This document shows, one piece after another, positions 46,645 through 59,249 of a stretch of DNA of 64,000 nt (its first letter is position 1; each line of letters starts with the position of its first letter). The position numbers and the translations under genes were made by a program. The stretch spans positions 111,234,234 through 111,298,233 of the forward strand of contig NC_135722.1 in assembly GCF_964656455.1 (NCBI RefSeq), written 5' to 3'. The DNA is from Halichoerus grypus. Its lineage: Eukaryota; Chordata; Mammalia; Carnivora; Phocidae. The notes beneath the pieces were generated by a model. The model saw only the letters and a list, made by a program, of their open reading frames with translations. It ran no database searches and was not told the origin of the DNA.

Positions 46645-46713
46645 TAAAAACCAAAAACTAATGATGTACTGTATGGTGACTAACATAACATAATAAAATA
46701 AAATTAAAAAAAA
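46645..46713 (+). mobile_element. LINE-1 extreme 3' end, about 50 bp upstream of exon 3
   Basis: AAACTAATGATGTACTGTAT, then GTGACTAACATAACATAATA and an A-rich tail: the last 65-70 bp of a carnivore L1. A possible short flanking match CTGAATG (46626-46632 and just after the tail) may be a target duplication. Confidence 0.8.
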
Positions 46714-47092
46714 TCTGAATGCAGAAAATAGTTTCAAACTCATGATTTGTTATATAATGATGTTTTCATATTTCAAAAGTCTACTTACTTTTGAAACAGC
46801 AAATTTTAAATTAAAAAAAAGGCCCTTAGCTAAGAATTTTATCTTTATATGTGGCAATTCCAGAACCTTATCCAGGCCGTTTGCAAATAAGGGAAGGCTC
46901 TTATTTCTAATTTCTGGCAGGCCTGCATGCATGTAACCACCTCCCAAAGCCTGCTGCGGAAGAATTCTTTACTAAAAAGCTACACTATTTTCTTGAATGA
47001 AAAAAATTAATTCATTGGTGAAAGAAGCAGCTTCACAAATTATAGGGCAGTCAAGATAATACTATAGATTTTTCTTCTTTTTTTATTTTTTA
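46714..47092. other. Intron upstream of exon 3, nothing recognised
   Basis: Unique AT-rich intron sequence. Confidence 0.35.
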
Positions 47093-47295
47093 TTTTTTTT
47101 ACAGATTTTATTTATTTGACACAGAGAGAGAGAGAGAGAGAGAGAGATCACAAGCGGGGGCAGGGGGCAGAGGGAGAGGGAGAAGCAGGCTCCCGGCCAA
47201 GCAGGGAGACTGATGCGGGGCTCAATCCTAGGACCCTGGGATCATGACCTGAGCCGAAGGTAGACCCTTAACCAACTGAGCCACCTAGGTGCCCC
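47093..47295 (-). mobile_element. Carnivore tRNA-Lys SINE
   Basis: Minus-oriented copy with an expanded (GA)n run near 47120-47147 and the head ACTGAGCCACCTAGGTGCCC. Confidence 0.93.
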
Positions 47296-47884
47296 TTTCT
47301 TCTTCTTTTAGACTAAAAGTTTAAAATTGACTACATATTAAGTCAGAACTATGCTAGAAATCCATACAATTTACATAAAAATCTTGATTTCCACCTTCTC
47401 TTGAAAATCTGCAAGATTTGTCAACCCTGAACTCCTATCCACACATGACTACAAACATCTGCCCATAACCTTTATCAGTCCCTATTTTTCTTAACTTTCC
47501 TATTTCATTTATTTCTGATTGCCTGGGCACTCGAGTTCATGTTCTCTAGTTTCAACTGTTTCAAAAAATTAATTTTCTTTGTGGAAAACATGTGTGTGTG
47601 TGTGTTTTAATAATTATTTTCTGGACAATGAGAAAAATGAAGAAGGAAGCTGGCAACTCACTAGTTAAGAAACCACCATCCTTCCAAAGACCTTCACTGG
47701 CTGGAGCATTATTCTCATCTAAATAACTCAGATTTAGGGAACTACAATTCTGGGAAGTAGGGTTACAGATCTTCAAACAGTCCTACCCCTGTGGTAGGTA
47801 GGAGATAGTGCTGAGTGCCACAGGTAGGCATGCCCAAATAATCTCCTTCAAGAGTCCCCTCAAGGCAAGACAAGGAAGGCTGCT
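47296..47884. other. Intron, nothing recognised
   Basis: Unique sequence with a short (TG)n run near 47590-47606. Confidence 0.35.
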
Positions 47885-49800
47885 TTCAGCACCTGATTCA
47901 ACATAATACTGGAAGTCCTGGCCAGAGCAATTAGGCAAGAAAAGTAAATAAAAGGCATCCAAAATGGAGACAAAAAAGGTAAAATTATCTCTGTTCACAG
48001 ATGACATATTATATGCAGAAAACTTTAAAGGTTCCATAAAAACACTCTTATGACTAGTAAATAAATTTAGCAAAGTTGCAGGATACAAAATCAATACATA
48101 AGAATCAGTTGTGTTTCTATATACTAACAATTAAGAATCTAGATAGGAAATTAAGAAAGCAATCCCATTTACAATAGCATCAAAAGGAATAAAATACTTG
48201 GGCATAAATTTAACCAAGGAGGTGAAAGACTTGGACACCAAAAATACAAAAACACTGCTGAAATTTTTTTAAAAACACACATACATGGAAAGACATCCTA
48301 TGTTCATGGATTAGTAGACTTAATTAAAAAATCCATCTTAAAATTCATATGAAATCTCAAGGGACCCCCCCAAATAGCCACAACATTCTTGAAAAAGAAC
48401 AAAGGTGGAGATCTCATACTTCCTGGTTTAAAAACTTACTTCAAATTTATGGTAATCAAGGTAGTACAGTACGAGCATAAAGACAGACATGTCAGTGGAG
48501 TAGATTAGAAAGCCTAGAAATAAACCTGTTTATGGCCAAATGATTTTCCACAAGGGTGCCAAAACCACTTAATGAGGAAGGAACAGTCTTTTTCAACAAA
48601 TGATGTTGGGAAAACTGGATATCCATATGCAAAAGAATGAAGATGGACCCTTATCTTACAGCATATGCAAAAATTAACTCGAAATAGATCAAAGACCTAC
48701 TAAAACTATGAAACTCTTAGAGAAAAACATAGGGAGAAAGCTTCTTTGGATTTGGCAATGATTTCTTGGATATGATGTCAAAAGCATAGTCAACAAAAGA
48801 AAAAATAAATCGGACTACAACAAAATTAAAAGGTTTTATGCATCAAAGAACACTATCAAAAGTGAAAAGGCAACTGAGAGAACAGAAAAACATATTTGCA
48901 AATCATATATCTGATAAGCAATTGATTCAGGAATATATAAAAAAATTCTCACATTTGGACAATAACAAAAATAATCGGCTTCAACAACAGGCAAAGGACT
49001 TGAACACATATTTCTCCAAAGAAGATATACAAATACCAACAAGAACATGAAAAGATGCTCAACTTCACTAATCATTTGCAAAATGCAAATCAAAACTTCA
49101 GTAAGATACCACTTTATACCCATTAGGATGGCCATTATAAAAACAAAACAAAACAAAAAACAGAAAATTACAAGTACTTATGAGGATGTGGAGAAACTGG
49201 AATCCTTATACATTGGTGGGAATGCAAAATAGGCAGTTTTTGTAAAAAGGGTATGGTGATTCCTCAAAAAATTACTTAGAATTACCATATGATCTGGAAA
49301 TTCCACTTCTGGGAATATACCCCAAAGACATGAAAGCAGAGGCTCAAACAAATGTTTGTATACTTATGTTCATAACAACATTGTTCACAATAGCCAAAAG
49401 GTGGAAATAACTTAAGTGTCCCTTGACAGATGAATAAACAAAATGTGGCATACACATACAATAGGATTAAAGAGGAAGGAAATTCTGACATATGCTACAA
49501 CATGGATGAACCCTGAATACATTCTGCTAAGTATAATAGCCAATCGCAAAAGGACAAATATTGTCTTTTTCCACAATCATATTATCTAGATTAGTCAAAT
49601 TCAAAGACAGAAAGTACTAAGGTGGCTGCAGGGCTGGGTGAAAAAGGGTACGGGGAGTTGAGTGTTTAATGGGTATAGAATTTCAGTGGGGAAGATGATG
49701 GGGTGACAGTTGTACAACAATGTGAATGTACATAGTACCACTTAAGTGGTATACTTAAAAATGGTAAATTTATGTATGTTTTATCACAGTAAAAAATAAG
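47885..49800 (+). mobile_element. LINE-1, 5'-truncated, inactive
   Basis: It begins within the reverse transcriptase (ACTGGAAGTCCTGGCCAGAG), passes a decayed active site (FTDD in place of FADD at about 48000) and the ORF2 C-terminal part, then the 3' UTR with AATGTGGCATACACATACAA and a tail near 49790. Frames are broken throughout. Confidence 0.9.
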
Positions 49801-49966
49801 AATCCCCCCAGGTCTTTCATACTGAGTATGTTTCCTCAACCTTATATAATGTACAATGCAAGTGTAGCTTTAAGTTCCTTTATCCAACCAGATTGAACCC
49901 CTGAGCCCTTCCACAGTGAGACACAATTTATCAGCACTGTCTACTAGAAATAAAATGTAAGCTACA

Positions 49967-50130
49967 GGGGCGCCTGGGTGGCTCAGTTGGTTAAGCATCT
50001 GCCTTTGGCTTAGGTCATGATCTCAGGTCCTTGCTCAGTGGGGAGCCTGCTTCTCCCTCTTCCTCTGCTGCTCCCCCTGCTTGTGCGCTCTCTCTGTCAA
50101 ATAAATAAATAAAATCTTAAAAAAAAAAAC
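49967..50130 (+). mobile_element. Carnivore SINE with internal deletion
   Basis: Plus-oriented copy lacking about 30 nt after ATGATCTCAGG. Target duplication GTAAGCTACA at 49957-49966 and 50136-50145. Confidence 0.93.
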
Positions 50131-50145
50131 AACCCGTAAGCTACA

Positions 50146-50552
50146 TATGTAATTTAAAATGTTCTAGTAGCCACCTTAAAAAACACCACCAGTAGAAATT
50201 AATTTCAATATTTTATTCACCTTATATCAAAAATATTTCAAAATGTATCAACATAAAATTATTAGAATTTTTTATATCCTCTTTGTACTAAGTGTATTTT
50301 CATATCTCGGTTTGGATTAGTCACACTTTAAGTGCTCAGTAGACACATGAGGCTAGTGGCTATGTTAATAGACTAGAATCTCTGCTGGTAGGCAGTGTGG
50401 TTTTGTGAAGAAGGAAAGGCTTTTAGAGAAAGGCAAAGACTTGAAGACAAGGAAGCCAGGTTAAAAACTAAGAAGGCCTTTAAAGGGATTCATGTAACTT
50501 CGTAAATAGTTTTCCCTTCGATTATAAGAAAACATATAGTTGTCAATCTTAT
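50146..50552. other. Intron, nothing recognised
   Basis: Unique intron sequence between two SINEs. Confidence 0.3.
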
Positions 50553-50570
50553 GAAATTTTTCTGTTTTTA

Positions 50571-50787
50571 TTTACTTTTATTTATTTTTTTAGATTATTT
50601 ATTTATTTATTTGACAGAGAGAGAGAGAGAGCGCGTGAGCACAAGCAGGGGGAGCGACCGCAGAGGCAGAGGGAGAAGCAGGCTTCTGTCCAAGCGGGGA
50701 CCCTGATATGGGGCTTGATCGCAGGATCCTGGGATCATGACCTGAGCTGAAGGCAGACACTCAATGACCAAGCCACCCAGGTGCCCC
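50571..50787 (-). mobile_element. Carnivore tRNA-Lys SINE
   Basis: Minus-oriented copy flanked by GAAATTTTTCTGTTTTTA (50553-50570) and GAAATTTTTTTGTTTTTA (50788-50805). Confidence 0.94.
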
Positions 50788-50834
50788 GAAATTTTTTTGT
50801 TTTTAAATAGAGTTTACTTTAATGACTCTAATCC

Positions 50835-51015
50835 AGTAGTTTTCAATCTGGGACATTTCCCTTTCACCAGGAGTGCTTGGGAACTTCTGGAGGAGTTCTG
50901 ACTGTCACAATAATTAGCGTGGGCTATCAGGTTTCAGTTCCCCAGGACCAGGGATGCTAAGTGTTATATAATGCATGGGACATATCTACCCAAGAAAGAA
51001 TTATTCTACTCCAAA
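50835..51015 (+). mobile_element. MER20-like hAT-Charlie remnant, diverged
   Basis: AGTAGTTTTCAATCTGGGAC, then TGACTGTCACAATAATTAGC, then CAGGGATGCTAAGTGTTATA keep the MER20 order but with heavy divergence. Confidence 0.55.
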
Positions 51016-51744
51016 AACTAAAGGTTCATCCACTCAACTCTTTCAATAAAGTGTGATATCCCCCTACAGCCTTGTGTGGTGGGATCCTGGAGAACGGTGG
51101 ACCTGCCAGACATCGATACTTCCGCTGCCACACAGGCAGACTATCAAGGGGACTACTCCAAAAATTCTGGGCAATAACTAGCAGCAAGCCCCAACAACAC
51201 TGGGGATGGCTAGGGTCAGCAGATGTGGAGAAATAACACCAGGTGAACAATTAGGGTGGGAGGTAAGACAAAAACCTACTTTCCTACTCCTGGCCTTGAT
51301 TTCCACTAGATTAGAGGAAGGTAACCTTTGAGGGGGGAGGAAGGCAGAGGTTTAAGTTACACATGAATCTTAAGACACCTAAATTGGACATAACTATCAA
51401 GAGAGAATTGGGAGTTGAGAAAAGAAAAATAAAATATATGGCAGACCATTCATTTGTTTTAATGCAGCCTTTGAAAGGAGATAAAACAACTAAATGGAGG
51501 CATTAGCTGAGTATTCTACTTCCAGGGAGGCGGAGGGGGCTAAGGTGCGCGGGGCAGAAGCTGACCGAGTCACTCAGTAAGGTCTAAATTCATACGCTCT
51601 CACTTGAGGTTAAGATGGCAGTGTCAAGGGCACTCAGACATGAGTGCACTACTATGGTAGCTCATCTCCAAAGACAGTCGCCAATGGACCAGGATCATTC
51701 AGTACTCTCTGCTTTAATCAACCTGGTCCTGTGACTCTCTGCTA
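51016..51744. other. Intron, nothing recognised
   Basis: Unique sequence; a short minus-strand frame (51026-51250) is regarded as chance. Confidence 0.3.
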
Positions 51745-52165
51745 ATCAACAGAACTTTATAGAAGTGATGCTAGATTCGAAACTTCGCAGCTTCTAACTT
51801 GGCCTGTGGCATGCTTGCTCTAGGAAAAGCTAGACCCATGTAAGAAGTTGGGCGACCTTGAGATCACTACGCTAAGTCCACGCTAGCTAAAGGGAGAGGG
51901 AGCAAGGGAGAGAAGCCTGGCTATCCTCCAGCTATCCTAGTCACCCAAGCCCAAGCCCAAAAACATGTGACCAGAAGCCATCTTGGATGTGCAGCTCAGC
52001 AGCCCCTTCAGATAACACCGCTCACAGCAGAAAGCTCAGTGCGGCAGCGGGACACTTCCACGTGAGCCACTGAACACACAGAACTGTAATAAATTGTTGT
52101 TTGAAGCCACGACAGTTTAGGGTGGTTTGTTATACAGCAGTAAATGACCGGAATAATAACTTTCA
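51745..52165 (+). mobile_element. MaLR-type (MLT1-like) LTR remnant
   Basis: The 3' part reads CTGTAATAAATTGTTGTTTG, then AAGCCACGACAGTTTAGGGT and GTTTGTTATACAGCAG, the typical end of a MaLR LTR with its AATAAA signal. The 5' part is diverged and non-coding. No internal retroviral sequence adjoins it. Confidence 0.7.
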
Positions 52166-53149
52166 ACCATTTTTTTCCCCAGTTAATGTTTATTTAGTGG
52201 GGATGGGGACAAATCTTTATTAATAAAAATTATTTACTTTATTTATGTTAATTATAAAGGATTTATTAATCCACTTACTATATATGCTTTTCTACGAAAA
52301 TTTAGGGGGCATAGAGGAAGTTAGTATTTTGATAAGTATTCTCAGTAAACAGCATGAGGTCATGAATTCAGTTTCGGAGTATCAGTGAACTCAGTCACCA
52401 ACGTAGACAGCTGTCATCTTTACGTCTCACCGTTGAGAGTGCAGCAAGGAACTGTACAAAACTACACTTATTACATCTTTTTTTTTTAATAGAGATGTCT
52501 GTTTCAGGTTTTTTTTATTCTTGTATTTTTCTTCTAAAGTACCATTTCACTGGTAATAAGAACAATTCACATTTATCTAGTTAGATAAGGAGGAAATCTT
52601 AGCTGGTATGTATTACTGATTTATTTTAGTGATGCCTCCCAGTGATCCTTATAGGTGCCCCTCCCCCTGGGGAAAATGTTTTCTTTGAGGGCTGATACGG
52701 AGCTAACTCTAGACAAAATTATGTACCTGTGAGTTGGCTTGAGAAATCCAGGGCTGACTAAATGCTTAAGGGAATTTGTTAAATAATGGTTATGTAAGCC
52801 TTCCTCTACCTCAAGTATGTGAAGTTGTTCAGTTAGATGTCTTATCTGAGTCATCAAATTAAGACATTGAACATTTATGTGACGTATCAGACACACAAAA
52901 AAAGAAGCAAAATTTATTCATTGTTTAGAATCTCAAAACAGGCAAAATGAATGAATAACGATCCCATAGGTATTGTAAAGATAAGAGATCCTAAAAAGAT
53001 TCCAGTGAGGAAGGAATAACAATAAAAGATTTGTTACACATTCTCCATTATTACTTTTATATGAGAGATAAAATGATATTGATGTTCACAATGGTTTTAT
53101 ATTAGAAAATGTAAAACAGTAAATGTGTGAGGACTTGTTACAGTTTGAG
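52166..53149. other. Intron, nothing recognised
   Basis: AT-rich intron; no exon or repeat confidently identified. Confidence 0.3.
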
Positions 53150-54401
53150 CACTTAAAAGACAAAAACATAGTGAGAAGAGAAATGAAAATTATTAAAAAA
53201 AGAACCAAATGGAAATTTTGCAATTGAAATTATAAAATCTGAAATAAAAATTTTACTAGTAGGTGAACAGCAGATTGGGGATAACAGAAGAGAATCAGTA
53301 AACTTGAGGACAGATTCACAGAAATTATCTAACCTGAAAACAGAACAAAAAAGATAGAGAAAAGAATACATAACAGCTTTAGTGACCTATGGGTCACTAA
53401 ATGGTAAGTGGTCATTATTATGTGTAAGTGTACTATATATGTGTAACTGGAGTCCCAGAAATAAAAGAAAAAGAGAGAGAGTGAGGTATAAAACATTTGA
53501 AGACTATGGCCTAAAATTTCCCAAATTTGGTGAAAAAATACTAAATTGCAGATGAGAGAAGCTCAGTGAACTACTAGATAATTATTAACAACACAGACCT
53601 AGGCAGATTTTAGTCAAACTGCTGAAAACAAAAGATAAAAATAATATTTTCAAAGTAGTCATAGAAAAGACACATTATATATGGAGAAGCGTGGAGGTCA
53701 GCAGACAGTAGAATGGCATTTCGATAGTGCTAAAGAAAATGGCTGTTAACTCAGAATTCTATATTCAGGGCAACTATCTTTCAAAAACAAAAGCTAAATA
53801 AAGTTAGATAGGCAAAAACTGAGAGGGTTTATGGACGGAATCCTGCCCTGCAAGAAGTGCCCAAGGAAGTTCTTCAGGCTAAAGGGAGCTGACCCCAGAT
53901 GGAAACAGGGACCTACAGACAGCAGCCAACAACACTAGAAACAATAAATATGCGGGGGAGTGAAAAAGAATATGTTCTTCTCTTTGTCTTACTGGTAAAA
54001 AGACAACTGAGGGTTTAATGCAGAAATTACAACACTGTATTGTGAACTTTATAACATGCAGATATAAAGAAATTCATTAGCACAAAGGATGCCAGCATGG
54101 GGGTGGGGCAGACAGAATTATAAAGTTGAAGGATCCTTATATTTATGTGAAATGGTCCAAATATAACTCTAAATAGTTAAGAATGAATACTGTAATCCCT
54201 AGAGGAGCCACTAAAGAAAAGTAAAATTGAATTTTTTTTTTTTTGTGACTAACTCAAAGGGATGCAGGAAAGGAGGAAAAAACAAGAGGAGAAATAGAGA
54301 ATGGACAGAAAACAAATAGCTAAATGACAGACCTACATCAAACTGTTTTAGGAATTACTAGATGTCAATGGACTACACACTCCATTTACAAGGCAGAGTC
54401 T

Positions 54402-55005
54402 TGTTTTTGGGAGACAATTCTCTATAAATATTTCATATTTGTGCACAGCCCAGGTCCTCTGAATGAAGGCATTCACAGCCAGGTTAGAGGTGTTTGTATA
54501 AAGAGACACTGCAGGGTAGTTAAGCTTAGAGAGCGCTCCCATCCTGGAGGCTGGGGAGTAAAGATAAATATCTCCCCTTCCCTGCCCCAGAGAGCTCTTG
54601 GATCCCAGAGTAAAGGTAAGGTTTCTTTCTCTCTGGAGAAGAGGATGGGCGGCAGCCATATGGAAGATCAGAGTTTCCACAGTTTGTGGTTCCTAGACTG
54701 TAATGAACTAGTTCTACTCTGTGCAGGAACCATCTGGCCCTCACTGCATTGCCCTCTGGGGACTGGAGTTTAGAAACTGACACAAGATATGGCTTTGGCT
54801 GCTGCCTTTCCCACGACAATGTACAGTCTTTGTCTTTGAATGAGGGGGTTTGCTTTCTTTCCGCCTGCCACAACATAGATGAAGTTGTGGTAATCATTAG
54901 CTTGCATGTAGGTCAAAATCTCAGATCCTTTACACTTCTGCACAGTTTCTGATTTAGCACTTGCTACACTGAATATAAAGTAAGACCCAGGAAGACCTCC
55001 ATAAA
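54402..55005. other. Unidentified ~600-bp segment inside the old LINE-1
   Basis: L1 ORF2 sequence stops after AAGGCAGAGTCTTG and resumes at GATAGGCTGAAAGCAAAAGG. The segment between is GC-richer, contains GTATAAAG near 54497 and open frames of 92-149 codons on both strands, and matches no element I recognise. It replaces about 100 nt of expected L1 sequence. It could be a solo LTR or another retrocopy. Confidence 0.5.
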
Positions 55006-55762
55006 TACAGATAGGCTGAAAGCAAAAGGATGGAACAGTAGAAGACATTTGACTATACTAATACCAAAGTAGGCTTTAAGACAAGGAGTGTTACCAGAGA
55101 GGAAAACAACATTTCATCATGATAGAAAGGTCAATTCATCAGGAAGACATAAAAATCATAAGTATGTATACACCTAGTAAGAGACCTTCAAAATACACGA
55201 AGCAAACACAGAACTAAAGGGAGAAACTGATGAATCCATGATTATAGTTGCATACTGTAACATCTCTCTCAGTAATTGATAAACAATCAGATAAAAAATA
55301 TCAATAATACAGAAGATTTAATATCAGTAATACAGAACAAAACTATCAACTACCTTGACCTTGTTGATATTTATAGAACTATTTATACCCAACAATTGCA
55401 ATACACATTCTTTTTTTAAGTACAACATAAGAAATCTTATATTGGGCCATAAAACAAATGTCAATGAATTTCATAAGACTTAACTCTTCCAGAAGATGTT
55501 CTCTGATCAAAACAGATTTAAATCAGAAATCAATTATAATATCTAGAAAAGCTCAATAACTGGAAATTTTTAAAAAAAACATTTTTCTAAATAAGCTACA
55601 GCTCAAAAAAAAAGAAATCAAAAGGGAAGTAGCAAAGGATTTTAAACTATATGAAAATGAAAATGCAGCATACCAAATTTATTAAGTGCAGTTTTTCAGA
55701 GGGAAATTTAGAACCTTAAATGTCTATAGTGGAAAAGGAGAAGTTTAAAATCAATGATTTTA

Positions 55763-55957
55763 GGGGCACCTGGGTGGCTCAGTCATTAAGCGTCTGCCTT
55801 CGGCTCAGGTCACGATCCCAGGGTCCTGGGATCGAGCCCCGCGTCGGGCTCCCTGCTTTGTGGGAAGCCTGCTTCTTCCTCTCCCGATCCCGCTCCCCCT
55901 GCTTGTGTTCCCTCTCTCGCTGTGTCTTTCTCTGTTAAATAAATAAATAAAATCTTT
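55763..55957 (+). mobile_element. Carnivore tRNA-Lys SINE, near consensus
   Basis: Plus-oriented copy with perfect 16-bp duplication AAAATCAATGATTTTA at 55747-55762 and 55958-55973; young, nested in the old L1. Confidence 0.97.
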
Positions 55958-57544
55958 AAAATCAATGATTTTAGTTCTCACCTTAAGAAGCTGGAAGATG
56001 TGCAAATTTATTCTAAAGTAAGAAGAAAGGAACTAATAAAAATAAAAGAAGAAACTAATGAAACAGTGAACTAAAAAACAGAGACCACACAGACTAAAGT
56101 TGTGTACGAAAATTTTAGTAAAATTGATAAACTCCTACCAAGAATGATGAATGAAAAAAAAAAAGAATAATGAAGAAAAAAAAGCAAACAAAAATGATCA
56201 CTATCATAATGAAAGACAGGTTATCACTACAAATACCATAGGCATTAAAAGAATAATATTAACAACTTTATGCTAATAAGTTCAACAACTTAGATAAAAT
56301 GGACAAATTTCTTGAATCAACTTACCAAAATTGACAAAGAAAAATAAAATGTGAAAAACTCTGTATTTATTAATAAAATTAATTTATAATTAGCAAGCTT
56401 CCTACAAAGAAAACTCTAGGTTCAGATATTTTATTATTCTCTTTTGTCAAACATTTAAAGGAGAAATAACAATCACAACCTTTTTCCAAACATAGAAGTG
56501 GAGGAAACACTTCCCCAACTTATTTTATAAGGCCTGTATAACCCTGATTTCCAAACCTGAAAAAGATATTACAAGGAATTTATAGACCAACATCTCTCAA
56601 ACATTACACAAAAATCCTTCACAAAATATTAGCAAATAAAACCCATCAGTTTATTAAAAAAAACCCATATCATTACCAAATGGGAGCTACCCCTGGAAGG
56701 CAAGGGTGACTTGACATTTCAAAATTAATCAGTGAAATTAACCACATTGACCAAATAAAGGAGAACAGGTATACGATAATATTCAATGCATGCTCATGAT
56801 TAAGAACTCTCAGCAAACAAGGAATGAAAGGAAACTTCCTCAATCCGATAAAGGCACCTACCCAAATCTGTAGCTAGCAGGAGAGTTAACAGTAAAATAG
56901 TTAATACTTCCCTCTGAAGGGACAGAAGGCAAAAAACCTCACTCATATTGCTTCTATTCCTCATTACACTGGAGCTCCTAGAAAGTTCAATAAGGCCAAC
57001 ATAAAAATAAAAGGCATATCAACTGGAAAGATAGATGTTAAATTCCCTTTATTTGCAGATGACGTGATTATACAAATGGAATATGCTAAGGAATTTAGAA
57101 CTAATAAGTGGATTTAACAAGTTCTCAGAATACAAGGTCAATATAGAAAAATCAATTGTATTTCTATATATAACAATGGAAAATGAAATTTAAATAAATC
57201 CATTTACAACAGCATGTTGTAATGAAATGCCTAAGTTACATAACAAAAGACATGTAAGAACTTTCCAATAAAACCCAGAAAATACAGCTAAGAGAAATTA
57301 CACACACATACAAAGAGGACAGAGGAAAGGAGAAATATACTATGTTCATGGATTTCATGTATTACAAGGCTCAATATTGTTATGATATCAATTCTCCCTA
57401 AATTGATCGTATGTTCATCACAATCCTGCTCAAAACCAGGCAGGTATATTTGTATGGAAAAGCAAAAATACCTAGAACAGGCAAAACAATCTTGAATTAA
57501 AACAAAACTGGAGAGTATGCACTACCTTATTTCACTATAAAACA

Positions 57545-57740
57545 GTGGTTCTCAACTGGGGGCAATTTTGCCCCTTTCCTTCTCAGTAAACATTTGGCAA
57601 TGTCTGGAAACATTTTTAATTGCCACCACTGGTAGAGACCAGGATGCTGCTAAACATCTTATAATATACAGGTAGCCTCCATAACAAAGAATGATCTTAC
57701 CCAAAATGTCAGCAGTGCTGTTGGCAATTTCTGACATAGT
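57545..57740 (+). mobile_element. MER20-like hAT-Charlie element
   Basis: CAGTGGTTCTCAACTGGGGG, then ATTTGGCAATGTCTGGAAAC, then CAGGATGCTGCTAAACATCT and CAAAATGTCAGCAGTGCTG: the MER20 order nearly end to end, inserted in L1 ORF2. Confidence 0.8.
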
Positions 57741-58284
57741 GCCACAATAGTCAAGGCAGTGTAGTATTGGTATAAGAGTAAACAGACCAATGGGATGCAG
57801 AAATAAACTCTCCCATATGCTGATTTTTGAAAAAGGTGGCAAAGCCTCTAAATGTAGAAAGGAATGTCTTTTCAACAAATGCTGCTGGAACAACTAAATC
57901 AACTCAAAAAAAATGAAACTCAACCTTACATAATACCACATACAAATAATTGAGATAGATGATAAACTTAAACCTAAAAGCTAAAAGTATAAACTTTCCA
58001 GAAGAAAACAAGAAAACACTTCATAATCTTGGGGTAGGCAAAATGTCTTAGGGAGTACAGAAAAAGCACTAACTACAGGACAAAAAATTGACAAACTATA
58101 CTTCATCAAAACTTAAAACTGCTTTTTGAAAGATCATTAGGAAAATAAAAAGGCAGGCCACAGATTGGAAGAAAATACTTGCAATATATATCTCTGACAA
58201 AGGAACTATATCCAGAATATATATAAAAAAAAGTCTTACAACTCGAAAAGAAGACAAATAATCCAATTAAAAATGGACAAAATA

Positions 58285-58474
58285 GGGGCACCTGGGTGGC
58301 TCAGTCGTTAAGCGTCTGCCTTCGGCTCAGGTCATGGTTCCAGGGTCCTGGGATCGAGCCCCACATCAGGCTCCCTGCTCTGAGGGAAGTCTGCTTCTCC
58401 CTCTCCCACTCCCCCTGCTTGTGTTCCCTCTCTCGCTGAGTCTCTCTCTGTCAAATAAATAAATAAAATCTTAA
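58285..58474 (+). mobile_element. Carnivore tRNA-Lys SINE, near consensus
   Basis: Plus-oriented copy with perfect 16-bp duplication AAAAATGGACAAAATA at 58269-58284 and 58475-58490; nested in the old L1. Confidence 0.97.
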
Positions 58475-58790
58475 AAAAATGGACAAAATATTTGAATAGA
58501 GATATCACAAAAATCACATAAAAATCACTAATAAGGGAAGTGCAAATTAAAACCATTCATACCTATTATATGGCTAAAATTAAAAAGACTGAGTGGGAAA
58601 GTTATGAAGCAGCTGGGAACTCATGCACATGTATATTGCTGGTGGGTAAAATGGTCAGTCCTTTCAGAAAGCTTTTTGACAGTTTCATATATGGAAAACA
58701 TACATGTGCCCTACGACCTAGCAATTCTACCTTTAGAAATAGAAATTTGAACAGTGGTTGCTGAGGGGTGGAGAGTGCCTACAAGGGATT

Positions 58791-59249
58791 TGAAGGTATA
58801 TGCAAGGGAAAGATAATGACAAACCATGGAATAAGAATCTCAGTTTGAATAGAAGGGAGAATACGAGAGATAGGAATGAAGAAGAAAGGATGATAAGAGA
58901 AATGGACTGGGATGGGGTCTTAGAATTGCTAAACTCAGGTTACTAGAGGAAGTGACATGGAGAGATAGGAGGTACAGATCAGAAATTGAGATTCCTGAAA
59001 TTGAAATTTTGGAGGTGGAGGAATAATTGGTAGTAGCTGAGGTGAGATGCCACTGAATGGGTGAAGTTCAAGATAACGATGGGTCACTATGATGGATGGA
59101 TGATCTATGAAGACACTGAAATTACAAAGAATGGTCACTGGAATAGTGGTAGGGTGGCAAGAAGAGCCAGGTGCTAAAACTTTCAAGCAATGACACAGAG
59201 GATCTATAGATCACTGTAATAATGAGAGGTAGTGGTAAACAGTATAGTT
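58791..59249. other. Intron between LINE-1 layers, nothing recognised
   Basis: Purine-rich sequence, possibly diverged L1 3' UTR, not assigned. Confidence 0.3.

Larger units (their letters stand above)
53150..58790 (+). mobile_element. Old LINE-1, long but decayed, multiply interrupted
   Basis: Follows L1 order from an ORF1-side region (53150-54230) into ORF2 (GATGTCAATGGACTACACAC at about 54360), the reverse transcriptase with FADD near 57057, and a 3' part to about 58790. It is interrupted by an unidentified segment at 54402-55005, SINEs at 55763 and 58285, and a MER20-like element at 57545. No open frame of meaningful length remains. Confidence 0.8.

Noticed and set aside
54324..54773. 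149-codon plus-strand frame
   Set aside because: It spans the boundary between old LINE-1 and the unidentified block, so it cannot be an ancestral gene.
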